DNA from: Glycomyces luteolus
GTDB taxonomy: Bacteria > Actinomycetota > Actinomycetes > Mycobacteriales > Micromonosporaceae
Direction of reading: 5' to 3'
Length of the DNA stretch: 64,000 nucleotides
NCBI RefSeq assembly: GCF_027622875.1
Contig: NZ_JAPZVP010000020.1
Coordinates: forward strand, 42,200 to 106,199
Shown here: piece by piece, positions 27,693-35,474 of the stretch
How positions within the stretch are numbered: position 1 is the stretch's first letter
How the letters are laid out: each line of letters starts with the position of its first letter
Notes under the pieces: model-generated
Databases searched by the model: none
Told to the model about the DNA's origin: nothing
The model's input: the letters and a program-made list of their open reading frames with translations, nothing else
Made by a program: the position numbers and the translations under genes

Positions 27693-28117
27693 CAGCGGTT
27701 CCGCTCCTCTGAGGCCGCACGCGCGATGCTCGAATGAGCGCCCGCGAGGCTGGACATGAACGCCTGCATACGCTGAGTCGATTGCTGCTGAATCTCCTCG
27801 ATCTTGCTCGAAAGTCCGTCGAGGTCCATCGCACCGGGCAGACCTGCCTGCTCACGGGCGGCGTCGAGCGCAGCGTTCACCGCGGTGGTGATCTCCTCGG
27901 CCAGAACCTCGGCACCCAAGCGGACCGCCCTCGGATCGACGATCGCGACTTTCACCGATCCGCTGAGAGTGGCAGTGACTCGCACCTGACCGTCCGCGGC
28001 CTCCGCTTCCACAGTCTGGGCGTCTACTGCTTCCTGAGCCTGTTTGCCCTCCCGGACCACGCTGAGGGCCCGCTCAAGGATGTCGCCGATGCCGGACGCG
28101 TCTGGGTTTGAATTCAT
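27692..28117 (-). CDS. YbaB/EbfC-family DNA-binding-like protein
   Basis: 141 aa from ATG 28117; codons further upstream look non-coding. YbaB fold: a long helix, a three-stranded section GQVRVTATLSGSVKVAIVDP, then LAEEITTAVNAALDAAREQA. YbaB proteins of this sort often start type VII effector operons in actinobacteria, possibly as chaperone or DNA-binding partner. First gene of the five-gene toxin operon. Confidence 0.85.
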   Translation of the reverse strand: MNSNPDASGIGDILERALSVVREGKQAQEAVDAQTVEAEAADGQVRVTATLSGSVKVAIVDPRAVRLGAEVLAEEITTAVNAALDAAREQAGLPGAMDLDGLSSKIEEIQQQSTQRMQAFMSSLAGAHSSIARAASEERNR

Positions 28118-28338
28118 CGATCCTGTTCTCGCTCTTGAGGTTCGGTGTGACCTTTGGGCCAAGGGCAAGAGCTTATCCAGTCGCTGCAACTGCTGCTGTT
28201 CGGCTGGGGAGCATGGGAGGCCAGGTACACAACCCGGTCGCCCTCGTGCCGGGGCGACCCGCCGACATAGAAACCAGATGCGTGGCGAGCCCTTGGAATG
28301 TCAGAGTCAGACCGCTCCCTCACCGAACGGAACCTGCG

Positions 28339-28701
28339 ATGCCTGACTCGACGACGATGACCCTCTGGCGCCCATGCGGTCCAGCCGAGCTTGAGCTGGT
28401 CCGCGAGTCCGGATGGACCGCTTGGCCTCCGCGCCTGCCCGACCAGCCGATCTTCTACCCGGTCCTCAACGAGGACTATGCGACGAAGATCGCCCGCGAC
28501 TGGAACGCGCCCCGAGACGGCGTCGGGTACGTGACCCGCTTCCAGCTCGACGGCGACTTCGCCGAGCGCTACCCGGTCCAGCAGGCCGGCGGCAGCACCA
28601 TCCTCGAACTCTGGGTCCCCGCCGAAGACCTCGACGACTTCAACCACCACATCATCGGCCCCATTGAAGTCGTGGGCGAGTACCGTGCCGCGACTCCGTA
28701 A
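28339..28701 (+). CDS. Small conserved protein (family sometimes labelled ADP-ribosylation/crystallin J1)
   Basis: 120 aa from ATG 28339. It starts MPDSTTMTLWRPCGPAELEL and contains PPRLPDQPIFYPVLNEDYA, DWNAPRDGVGYVTRF and GSTILELWVPAEDLDDFN, a pattern I know from short Streptomyces proteins that carry the label 'ADP-ribosylation/crystallin J1'; no ADP-ribosyl hydrolase motif is visible, so I would not trust that label. It is divergent from the toxin operon. Two decayed copies lie about 6 kb to the left. Possible role as antitoxin/immunity or housekeeping; unknown. Confidence 0.8.
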   Translation: MPDSTTMTLWRPCGPAELELVRESGWTAWPPRLPDQPIFYPVLNEDYATKIARDWNAPRDGVGYVTRFQLDGDFAERYPVQQAGGSTILELWVPAEDLDDFNHHIIGPIEVVGEYRAATP

Positions 28702-28843
28702 GAGGGGCCGGGCAGTAGGTCGGCATGAACCGTCTGCCGGCCAGCAGTTCATCGCCGGCCTTGATGACGGGGACCGAATCCAGATAGCCGCCCTCTAAGG
28801 CCGAAGCTCGGGCCTTGAGCGAACCGGGCCCGTTGCAGCGAAC

Positions 28844-29183
28844 ATGGTGCGACCCGGCGAACCGCGGGGCAGGCTGTTGGACTCGCTGCGTACTTGGCAG
28901 TGGCTCGTCGAGGCGATGGAAGGCACCGAACACCTCAATCGTCTACGAATACCTGAACGAACTCACCGCCCGGGACCGGCTTGAGGGTCTTCAGGGAGAC
29001 ATGCGAGACCCGCTGCGATACAAGTTCGACCGCCTGCTCGATGACCTCGACCAGCGGTTTCGAGCCCGCACATTCCATGACCACGGCGAGGAACTGGCGC
29101 AATATTGGAAGCCGCTCGCCGAAGGCAAGGAGACCCGCTGGTACTGGCTTCGACGCCCGATCACCTTGCCGCCGATCTGGTGA
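28844..29183 (+). pseudogene. Frame-broken hypothetical gene
   Basis: From 28844 one frame reads like coding sequence (GRLLDSLRTWQWLVEAMEGT, EHLNRLRI) and then hits stops. From about 28945 another frame continues plausibly (EYLNELTARDRLEGLQGDMR, DPLRYKFDRLLDDLDQRF, WYWLRRPITLPPIW) to a stop at 29183. This suggests one frameshift in a gene of about 110 codons. Family not recognised. Confidence 0.4.
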
Positions 29184-29199
29184 GCCCAGAGAAACGAAG

Positions 29200-29231
29200 A
29201 AGCGGCCCGGATCTTTCGATCCGGGCCGCTT
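29200..29231. terminator. Strong hairpin between the broken gene and tRNA-Trp
   Basis: AAGCGGCCCGGATC-tttc-GATCCGGGCCGCTT, perfect 14-bp stem. It is well placed to terminate both the plus-strand gene and the minus-strand tRNA transcript. Confidence 0.75.
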
Positions 29232-29243
29232 CGAATCCATCTG

Positions 29244-29316
29244 CAGGAGTGACAGGACTCGAACCTGCAACCCTCGGTTTTGGAGACCGATGCGCTACCA
29301 ATTGCGCCACACTCCT
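29244..29316 (-). tRNA. tRNA-Trp (anticodon CCA)
   Basis: 73 nt without encoded CCA. Acceptor AGGAGTG pairs with CACTCCT. The anticodon arm is TCGGT-CTCCAAA-ACCGA with anticodon CCA. T-arm GCAGG-TTCGAGT-CCTGT. All cloverleaf parts are present. Confidence 0.95.
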
Positions 29317-29406
29317 TCGCCCGTCCGGTTGCCCGGCCTGGCCGCAACTATCTTACGTGTTGGCTCCAGGCCGGTGCAACCGGGTTGGACTGGGTGTAAT
29401 GGCTGG

Positions 29407-30240
29407 TTAGGAGGCCGGGATGACGGAGCCGTCGGTCCAAGTCTCGAGGATGTACTGCTTGACCTCGTCGGACTGCAGGAGTTCGCCGAGCTTCTTGATG
29501 TCCTCGTTGTCGGCATTCGCGGCCGTGGTGACCAGGTAGTTCGCGTACGGGTTGCCCTCGGCGGACTCGCTGGCGATGGCGTCCTCAGCCGGGCTCAGAT
29601 CCGCTTCGAGGGCGTAGTTGCCGTTGATGACGGCCGCGTCGACGTCCTCGAGGGTGCGGGGGAGCTGGGCGGCCTCGACGGCCACGAACTCCAGGTTGCG
29701 CGGGTTGTCGGCGATGTCGTCCTCGGTGGCGGTGGTGACTTCGACCCCGTCGGCGAGGGTGATCAGGCCCGCGTCCTGCAGTAGCGCCAGCGCGCGGCCG
29801 CCGTTGGATGGGTCGGCCGGGATCGCGATCTGAGCACCGTCGCCGATGTCGGCGACCGTGGTGGCGGTGTTGGCGTAAAGGGCCAGCGGCTCGATGTGGA
29901 CCGGGGCGATCTCGACCAGGTCGGTGCCCTTCGCCGCGTTGTCCTCCTCCAGGTAAGGCAGGTGCTGGAAGAAGTTCGCGTCGGTCGAGCCGTCTGCGGT
30001 CGACGGGTTGATCTGGAGGTAGTCGCTGAACTCCTCGATCTCGATCGTCAGACCCGCATCCTCGGCAAGGTTGTCCTGCACGAACTGGAGGATCTGGGCG
30101 TGCGGGACCGAAGTCGCCGCCACGGTCACGGTGCCGTTGGTCTCCGTGGCTTCGGAGCCGCCGTCGTTGCCGCAAGCGGACAAGGCCAAGGCTGCGGCGG
30201 CTGCAACGGATGCGCCCACGAGGGCACGACGATTGAACAT
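29407..30240 (-). CDS. metQ: Methionine ABC transporter substrate-binding lipoprotein MetQ
   Basis: 277 aa. The lipoprotein signal ends in ALSAC (lipobox, Cys near residue 23). It is an NlpA/MetQ-type binding protein: TVAATSVPHAQILQFV, EIEEFSDYLQIN, ANFFQHLPYLEE, IAPVHIEPLALYA and IAIPADPSNGGRAL are family hallmarks. It delivers methionine (or related sulfur compounds) to MetNI. Last gene of metN-metI-metQ, 32 nt after metI. Confidence 0.94.
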   Translation of the reverse strand: MFNRRALVGASVAAAAALALSACGNDGGSEATETNGTVTVAATSVPHAQILQFVQDNLAEDAGLTIEIEEFSDYLQINPSTADGSTDANFFQHLPYLEEDNAAKGTDLVEIAPVHIEPLALYANTATTVADIGDGAQIAIPADPSNGGRALALLQDAGLITLADGVEVTTATEDDIADNPRNLEFVAVEAAQLPRTLEDVDAAVINGNYALEADLSPAEDAIASESAEGNPYANYLVTTAANADNEDIKKLGELLQSDEVKQYILETWTDGSVIPAS

Positions 30241-30272
30241 GGTGTTCTCCTAAGGAAGGTAGGGAAATAACT

Positions 30273-30926
30273 TCAGCGGCGGTCGAGGGTGCGGGCGCAC
30301 CGGTCGCCGAGGATCTGGAACAACTGGACGAGCACGACGAGGATGACCAGCGGCCAGATCATGTACTCGGTCTCGAAGCGCTGGTAGCCGTAGCGGTAGG
30401 CCAGGTCGCCCAGGCCCCCGCCGCCTACGATCCCGGCCATCGCGGAATACGAGACGACGGCCACGAGCGTCACGGTGAAGCCGCGGATCAGGCCGGGTGT
30501 GGCCTCGGGGAGGACGACGCGCCAGACGAGGCCGGGAGTACCAGCGCCCATCGAGCGGGCCGCTTCGATGAGGCCCGGTTGCACCTCGAGCAGCGCGCCT
30601 TCAACGAGCCGCGCGAAGAACGGGATGGAGGCGACGGTGAGCGGCACGATCGCCGCCTCGGTGCCGATGCTCGTCCCAGTAATGAGCCTGGTCAGGGGAA
30701 CAACCGCGACCATGAGCAGCACGAACGGAGCGCTCCGCCCGATGTTCACGATCAGGCCGAGAGGAGCGTTCACCACTGCGAACGGCTTCGGGCCGGTCTT
30801 CGAGGTGATGTAGAGGATGGTGCCGAGGAGCAGGCCGCCCAGGAGCGTCCACGCCCCCGAGACCGCCACGATGTGCAGCGTCTCCCACAGCGCCTCGGTC
30901 AGCTGCTCGGCGAGTCGGTCCGTCAC
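30273..30926 (-). CDS. metI: Methionine ABC transporter permease MetI
   Basis: 217 aa with about five membrane helices. It has the permease EAA-like loop ([24 protein letters not shown]) and the family string [15 protein letters not shown]. It starts with ATG 30926, overlapping the metN stop by 4 nt. Confidence 0.95.
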   Translation of the reverse strand: MTDRLAEQLTEALWETLHIVAVSGAWTLLGGLLLGTILYITSKTGPKPFAVVNAPLGLIVNIGRSAPFVLLMVAVVPLTRLITGTSIGTEAAIVPLTVASIPFFARLVEGALLEVQPGLIEAARSMGAGTPGLVWRVVLPEATPGLIRGFTVTLVAVVSYSAMAGIVGGGGLGDLAYRYGYQRFETEYMIWPLVILVVLVQLFQILGDRCARTLDRR

Positions 30927-31690
30927 TGCGCCACCTCCTCACCCAGCAGGCGCGACGCCAGGCGGCGGGCCTGCCCGCCGAGGCGCGAGTCCGGGTCGGC
31001 GAGGAGCTCGGGCACGGGGCCCGTCTCCACGAACCGCCCGGCCTCCATCACCGCGGCGCGGTGGCAGATGCGCGTGATCACTTCCAGCTCATGCGTGATG
31101 AGCAGGATCGTGAGCCCGAGCTCGCGGTTGAGCCGCGCGAGCAGGTCCAGGATCTCGTCGGTGGTGTCGGTGTCGAGCGCGCTGGTGGCCTCGTCCGACA
31201 GGAGCACGGACGGTGCGGCCGAGAGCGCGCGGGCGATCGCCAGGCGCTGGCGCTGGCCGCCGGAGAGCTGCCCGGGGTAGGCCTTCGCCTTGTCGGCGAG
31301 GCCGACGAGGTCGAGCAGTTCGAGCGCGCGTTCGCGCCGTTCGGTGCGGGGCACCCCGCGGAACCGCAGCGGAAGAGCCACATTGGACGCCGCGTTGCGG
31401 TTCGACAGGAGGTTGAAGTGCTGGAAGATCATCGCGGTCTTGGACCGCGAGGCCCGCAGCTCACGTCCGCGCAGGGTGGTGAGCTCGATGCCGTCGACTT
31501 CGACCGTGCCCGAGTCGGGCCTGGTGAGGAGGTTGACGGTGCGCAGGAGCGTCGACTTGCCGGCGCCGGAGCGGCCGAGGATGCCGAAGATCTCGCCGGG
31601 GGCGATGTCGAGGTCCACACCGTCGAGGGCGACCAGATCACCGAAGTTCTTGGTCACGCCGGACAGGCGGATGCTGGGTCTTGGTTCCAT
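30923..31690 (-). CDS. metN: Methionine ABC transporter ATPase MetN, short form
   Basis: 255 aa. Walker [10 protein letters not shown], signature [15 protein letters not shown], Walker [13 protein letters not shown] and H-loop ITHELEV are all intact. Usual MetN proteins are about 340 aa with a C-terminal NIL domain that binds methionine and inhibits uptake. Here the chain ends after the ATPase and a short tail, so that form of trans-inhibition should be absent. The upstream region holds a possible Cys-rich leader ORF and a hairpin. Confidence 0.95.
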   Translation of the reverse strand: MEPRPSIRLSGVTKNFGDLVALDGVDLDIAPGEIFGILGRSGAGKSTLLRTVNLLTRPDSGTVEVDGIELTTLRGRELRASRSKTAMIFQHFNLLSNRNAASNVALPLRFRGVPRTERRERALELLDLVGLADKAKAYPGQLSGGQRQRLAIARALSAAPSVLLSDEATSALDTDTTDEILDLLARLNRELGLTILLITHELEVITRICHRAAVMEAGRFVETGPVPELLADPDSRLGGQARRLASRLLGEEVAQ

Positions 31691-31721
31691 GAGGAAGGAA
31701 GATCGCTTTCGCTGGGGAGAT

Positions 31722-31741
31722 CGCCGCTTCGGGGCGCGGCG
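31722..31741 (-). promoter_or_regulatory. Hairpin in the metN leader
   Basis: CGCCGC-N8-GCGGCG lies between the small leader ORF and metN, 32 nt before the metN ATG. It could be part of an attenuator or hide the ribosome site in combination with other pairings. Confidence 0.35.
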
Positions 31742-31753
31742 GTGCAGGGACCC

Positions 31754-31783
31754 TCAGCGGGCGCACATTCGGCAGCACGGCAT
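31754..31783 (-). CDS. Candidate Cys-rich leader peptide upstream of metN
   Basis: Nine codons ATG-CCG-TGC-TGC-CGA-ATG-TGC-GCC-CGC then TGA encode MPCCRMCAR. Three of nine residues are cysteine, a rare amino acid, and two are methionine. It stands 63 nt upstream of the metN start with a hairpin in between. Cys-codon leader peptides controlling sulfur genes by translational attenuation are established in mycobacteria. No clear ribosome site precedes this ATG, so the call is an inference. Confidence 0.4.
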   Translation of the reverse strand: MPCCRMCAR

Positions 31784-31959
31784 CGCGGCGCGGGTCGCGT
31801 CGCTGATGATGTCCTGGTGCTGGCCGTTCACAAGCGGCAAGTCAAACAGGTGAACTCCGGAACGCCAATGATCTGTGACGAACGCCGCGACGGTCGCGGT
31901 GAGGCTTGCGAGCCGTCTCTTGGCACAGTGATCGGTCCGCGCTGAGATAGGGTTCGGCC

Positions 31960-33261
31960 ATGACTGTTGCGACGATTCCCGCTCCGGCGTTCGCGATCGA
32001 GCGGTTCAAGCTCGGCAACGGGCTGCGGGTGGTCCTCGCGCCGGATCCCGGGGCGCCGGTGGTCGGCGTCGCGGTGGTGTACGACGTGGGCATGCGCTCC
32101 GAGCCCGAGGGCCGCACCGGTTTCGCCCACCTCTTCGAGCACATGATGTTCCAGGGCTCCCACAACGTCGGCAAGGCCGAGCACATGCAGCACGTGCAGT
32201 CCGCGGGCGGCACCTTCAACGGCTCGACCCACATCGACTACACCGACTACTTCAACCTCCTGCCCTCGAACGGCTTGGAGCTCGCGCTGTTCCTCGAGGC
32301 CGACCGCATGCGCGGCCCGGCGATCACCGAGGAGAACCTCGCGAACCAGGTCTCCGTGGTGAAGGAGGAGATCCGGGTCAACGTCCTCAACCGCCCCTAC
32401 GGCGGCTTCCCGTGGATCAAGCTCCCGCCGGTCATGTTCGACACCTTCGCGAACTCGCACGACGGCTACGGCTCGTTCGTGGACCTCGACGCGGCGACCG
32501 TGGCAGACGCCCAGTCGTTCTTCAACGCCTACTACCCGGCCTCGAACGCGGTCCTCTCGGTCGCGGGCGACTTCGACCTCGCCCAGGCCCGCGAGCTCGT
32601 GGAACGCCACTTCGGCAGTGTCGAGGCCCGGCCCGCGCCGGAGCACCCGTCGTTCGACGAACCCGACCTGAGCACCGAACGCCGCGTCTCCTACACCGAC
32701 GAGCGCGCGACCCTCCCGGCCGTCGCGGTCGCCTGGCGCGTGCCCGACCCGGTCACGGAGCTCGACGACTTCCTGCCGTACGTGGTCCTCGGCGAGCTCC
32801 TCACCGACGGCGACGCGTCGCGGCTGGTCGAGCGGCTCATCCACACCGACCGCACCGCCACCGCCGTGGCCGCGCACACCACGTTCATGGCCGAGCCGTT
32901 CGCCTCCCGGGGCCCGACGGTGATGCTCGTCCAGGCGTTCCTGCCGCCCGGCACCGCCGTCGACACCGTGCTCGGCACGGTCCAGGAGGAGCTGGCGTGC
33001 ATCGCCGAAGGCGTCGACGAGGCCGAGCTCGACCGCGTCAAGGCCCGCGTCGCCGCCCAGCTGCTGCGCGGCGACGACTCGGTGATGGGGCGCTCGCGCC
33101 GCTTCGCGACCGCCGAGATCTTCCACGGCGACGCCGCGATGTCGACCCGCTTCCCGGCCCTGCTCGGCGAGGTCACCGCCGAGGCCGTCGCGCAGGCCGC
33201 GGCGGCGCTGACGCCGAACCGCCGCGCCGTTCTCGAAGTCGTCCCTGGAGGAGCGAAGTGA
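31960..33261 (+). CDS. M16-family zinc metallopeptidase, catalytic subunit
   Basis: 433 aa. The inverted zinc motif HLFEHMMFQG (HxxEH) lies at about residue 47, with the third ligand glutamate in VSVVKEEIR about 75 residues on. The pattern matches mitochondrial processing-peptidase/PqqL-type enzymes of two alpha-beta repeats per chain. The start ATG follows a low-signal leader. GTGA overlap couples it to a second M16 protein, with which it likely forms the closed clam-shell dimer that degrades or processes peptides. Cytoplasmic by lack of signal. Confidence 0.92.
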   Translation: MTVATIPAPAFAIERFKLGNGLRVVLAPDPGAPVVGVAVVYDVGMRSEPEGRTGFAHLFEHMMFQGSHNVGKAEHMQHVQSAGGTFNGSTHIDYTDYFNLLPSNGLELALFLEADRMRGPAITEENLANQVSVVKEEIRVNVLNRPYGGFPWIKLPPVMFDTFANSHDGYGSFVDLDAATVADAQSFFNAYYPASNAVLSVAGDFDLAQARELVERHFGSVEARPAPEHPSFDEPDLSTERRVSYTDERATLPAVAVAWRVPDPVTELDDFLPYVVLGELLTDGDASRLVERLIHTDRTATAVAAHTTFMAEPFASRGPTVMLVQAFLPPGTAVDTVLGTVQEELACIAEGVDEAELDRVKARVAAQLLRGDDSVMGRSRRFATAEIFHGDAAMSTRFPALLGEVTAEAVAQAAAALTPNRRAVLEVVPGGAK

Positions 33262-34568
33262 GCAACGTCATCCCCGGTCTCGCACCGGAAGTCCCGCTGT
33301 CCCTTCCGGTTCCGGTCGAGCGGACCCTCCCGAACGGACTCCGGGTGCTGCTCACGCGCCGTCCGGGCGTCCCGCTCGCCGAAGTGCGCCTGTCGATCCC
33401 GGCCGCGCACGCCGATCTCGCCGTGGCGGACCTGCTCGCTTCCGCGCTGTTCTCCGGCACCGAGACCGCTTCGATGACCGAGATCGCCCAGCGCCTCCAA
33501 GGCGTCGGCGGCGCGCTCGGCGCCGGGGCCGACCCGGACCGGATCGCCGTGTCCGGCAACAGCCTCGCGACCGGCCTGCCCGAACTCCTGGAGGTCCTCG
33601 GCGACCTCCTCAAGGCCGCCGAGTACCCGGAGGGCCCGCTCGCGGTCGAGCGCTCCCGCATCATCGACGGCCTCTCGGTCGCCGAGCAGCAGCCCGACTT
33701 CCAGGTCAACCGCGCCCTCGACGCGCGCCTGTGGGGCGGCCACCCGTACGGCCACCAACAGCCCACCGCGGCCGAGGTCGCGGCCGTCGAACGCGACGCG
33801 GTCCTCGCGCTGCACGCGGCCCGCGTGCACCCGGCCGGCGCGCGACTGATCATCGTGGGGGACATCGACACCGACTCGGCGTTCGCCGCCGTGGAGAAGG
33901 CCCTCGGCGAATGGAACGGCTCGGGCGAACCGCGCCGCATGGAGCCGCTGCCCGCGCTCGTCTCGGGACCGCTCGTCCTCGTCGACCGGCCCGGCTCCGT
34001 CCAGTCCGCGATCCGCGTCGCCTACCCGGCGGTCGAGCGGACCCACCCGGACAACGCCGCGCAGCACCTCGCGAACCTGATCTTCGGCGGCTACTTCTCC
34101 TCGCGCCTGGTCATGAACCTGCGCGAGACCAAGGGATACGGCTACTCGCCGCGCTCGCGGGTGGACCACTCGCCGGCCGGCTCGATCCAGCTCGCCGCCG
34201 TCGACGTCGCCACCGAGGTCACCGGGCCCGCGCTCGAAGAGGTCCGCGCCGAGCTGCGCGGCATGTCCGAGCGCCCGCCCGCCGCGGAGGAGCTCGACCT
34301 GGCCCGCCGCTACGCGCTCGGCTCGGTCAAGCTCGCCACCGCCACCCAGTCCGGGGTCGCCAACTACATCTCCGTGCTCGCCGCCGCGGACCTCCCGCTC
34401 GCGTGGCTCGCCGAGCACTCCGAGCGCCTCCGCGAGGTCACGCCCGACGACATCCAGCGGGTCTCGGCGCTGCGCCTCGACCCGGAGCGCGCGGTCACCG
34501 TCGTTCTCGGCGACGGCGGGGAGATCCGCGAACCGCTCGCCGGGTTCGGGGAGATTGAGGCCGCATGA
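33258..34568 (+). CDS. M16-family peptidase-like partner without zinc motif
   Basis: 436 aa from GTG 33258. The M16 fold is visible (ERTLPNGLRVLLTRRPGVPL at the start; GGYFSSRLVMNLRETKGYGY in the C-terminal half). The HxxEH position is replaced (AVADLLASALFSGT), so it should be the non-catalytic partner that supplies substrate-binding R/Y residues, as in alpha-MPP. It is coupled to the catalytic gene upstream and, by ATGA, to nudC downstream. Confidence 0.9.
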   Translation: MSNVIPGLAPEVPLSLPVPVERTLPNGLRVLLTRRPGVPLAEVRLSIPAAHADLAVADLLASALFSGTETASMTEIAQRLQGVGGALGAGADPDRIAVSGNSLATGLPELLEVLGDLLKAAEYPEGPLAVERSRIIDGLSVAEQQPDFQVNRALDARLWGGHPYGHQQPTAAEVAAVERDAVLALHAARVHPAGARLIIVGDIDTDSAFAAVEKALGEWNGSGEPRRMEPLPALVSGPLVLVDRPGSVQSAIRVAYPAVERTHPDNAAQHLANLIFGGYFSSRLVMNLRETKGYGYSPRSRVDHSPAGSIQLAAVDVATEVTGPALEEVRAELRGMSERPPAAEELDLARRYALGSVKLATATQSGVANYISVLAAADLPLAWLAEHSERLREVTPDDIQRVSALRLDPERAVTVVLGDGGEIREPLAGFGEIEAA

Positions 34569-35446
34569 GCCACCCGCCCTTGGCGATCGACGTGCTCGAC
34601 CGGTTCGGCGACCGCCGCGGCGATGACGAATGGCTCACGGCCGCTTGGGAACAGGCGCAGATCGTCGTCTGCGACCCGGTGAACGAGCGCATCGCGGCGG
34701 ACGAGGACGGCCTGCACTACTTCGACGCGGACACCGCGCCCGAGGGCCAGCGCGTCTACCTCGGCGGCGAGCACCCGCCCGTGTTCACCGTGCTCGCGGA
34801 CCTGCCCGACGGCCTGCCGGGCCGCTGGATCAAACCGGACTGGGACCGGCGCGACCTCGCGATCGCCGTGCAGGCCATCGCGATCGGCCACTGGCACGCG
34901 ACCTACCGGTTCCACCCCACCACGGGTGAGCCGCTGCGTTCCCGCCAGGCGGGCTGGGAACTCGAGGCCGTGTCGGGCCGCCCGGTGTTCCCGCGCACCG
35001 ACCCGGCCGTGATCGTCCTCATCGACGACGGCGCCGACCGCGTGCTGCTCGCGCAGCACCGCCGCTACTCGGGCGCTCCGAAGACCGGGCCCGCCGCGGT
35101 TCGCAGCAACCGCTACGCGTGCATTGCCGGGTTCGTCGAGCCGGGCGAGTCGGCCGAGGCCGCCGTGCACCGCGAGGTGGGCGAGGAGATCGGCATCAAG
35201 ATCGACCGGCTCGAGTACGTGTCGAGCCAGCCGTGGCCGTACCCGCGTTCGCTCATGCTCGGCTACCGCGCCACCGCCGACCCGGCGCAGCAGCTGGTGC
35301 TGCAGGCCGAGGAGATCTCGGACGCGCGCTGGTTCACCCGCGACGAAGTGCGGCAGATGTGGGTCGAGACCGAGGACTCGACGCCGAGCGCCGTGCGGAT
35401 CTCGATCGCGCGCTTCCTCATCGACGGCTGGCTGGCCGAGGCATAG
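34565..35446 (+). CDS. nudC: NudC-like NAD+/NADH diphosphatase lacking zinc-ribbon cysteines
   Basis: 293 aa. The Nudix box GFVEPGESAEAAVHREVGEE fits GX5EX7REUXEEXGU, and the NudC-specific SQPWPYPRSLM follows, predicting hydrolysis of NAD(H) and possibly decapping of NAD-RNA. In usual NudC proteins a four-cysteine zinc ribbon precedes the Nudix domain. Here that region (RFHPTTGEPLRSRQAGWELE to FPRTDPA) keeps the layout but has no cysteine. It is coupled to the M16 genes by ATGA. A mycoredoxin-uvrD2-whiB7 block lies nearby as in mycobacteria. Confidence 0.92.
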   Translation: MSHPPLAIDVLDRFGDRRGDDEWLTAAWEQAQIVVCDPVNERIAADEDGLHYFDADTAPEGQRVYLGGEHPPVFTVLADLPDGLPGRWIKPDWDRRDLAIAVQAIAIGHWHATYRFHPTTGEPLRSRQAGWELEAVSGRPVFPRTDPAVIVLIDDGADRVLLAQHRRYSGAPKTGPAAVRSNRYACIAGFVEPGESAEAAVHREVGEEIGIKIDRLEYVSSQPWPYPRSLMLGYRATADPAQQLVLQAEEISDARWFTRDEVRQMWVETEDSTPSAVRISIARFLIDGWLAEA

Positions 35447-35459
35447 GACCGGCCTCGGC
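35435..35459 (+). terminator. Hairpin overlapping the nudC stop
   Basis: GCCGAGGC (35435-35442) and GCCTCGGC (35452-35459) pair around the TAG stop of nudC. A copy of the short repeat seen at 51.6 kb begins at 35456, inside the right arm. Confidence 0.5.
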
Positions 35460-35474
35460 GAAGCTTGCGAGTCA

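Noticed and set aside
1..29300. Integrase or attachment site for an integrative element
   Set aside because: No tyrosine or serine recombinase was seen, and no direct repeat of the tRNA-Trp 3' end was noticed on either side.
31691..31959. SAM riboswitch before metN
   Set aside because: None of the conserved SAM-I/IV or SAM-II core strings could be found.
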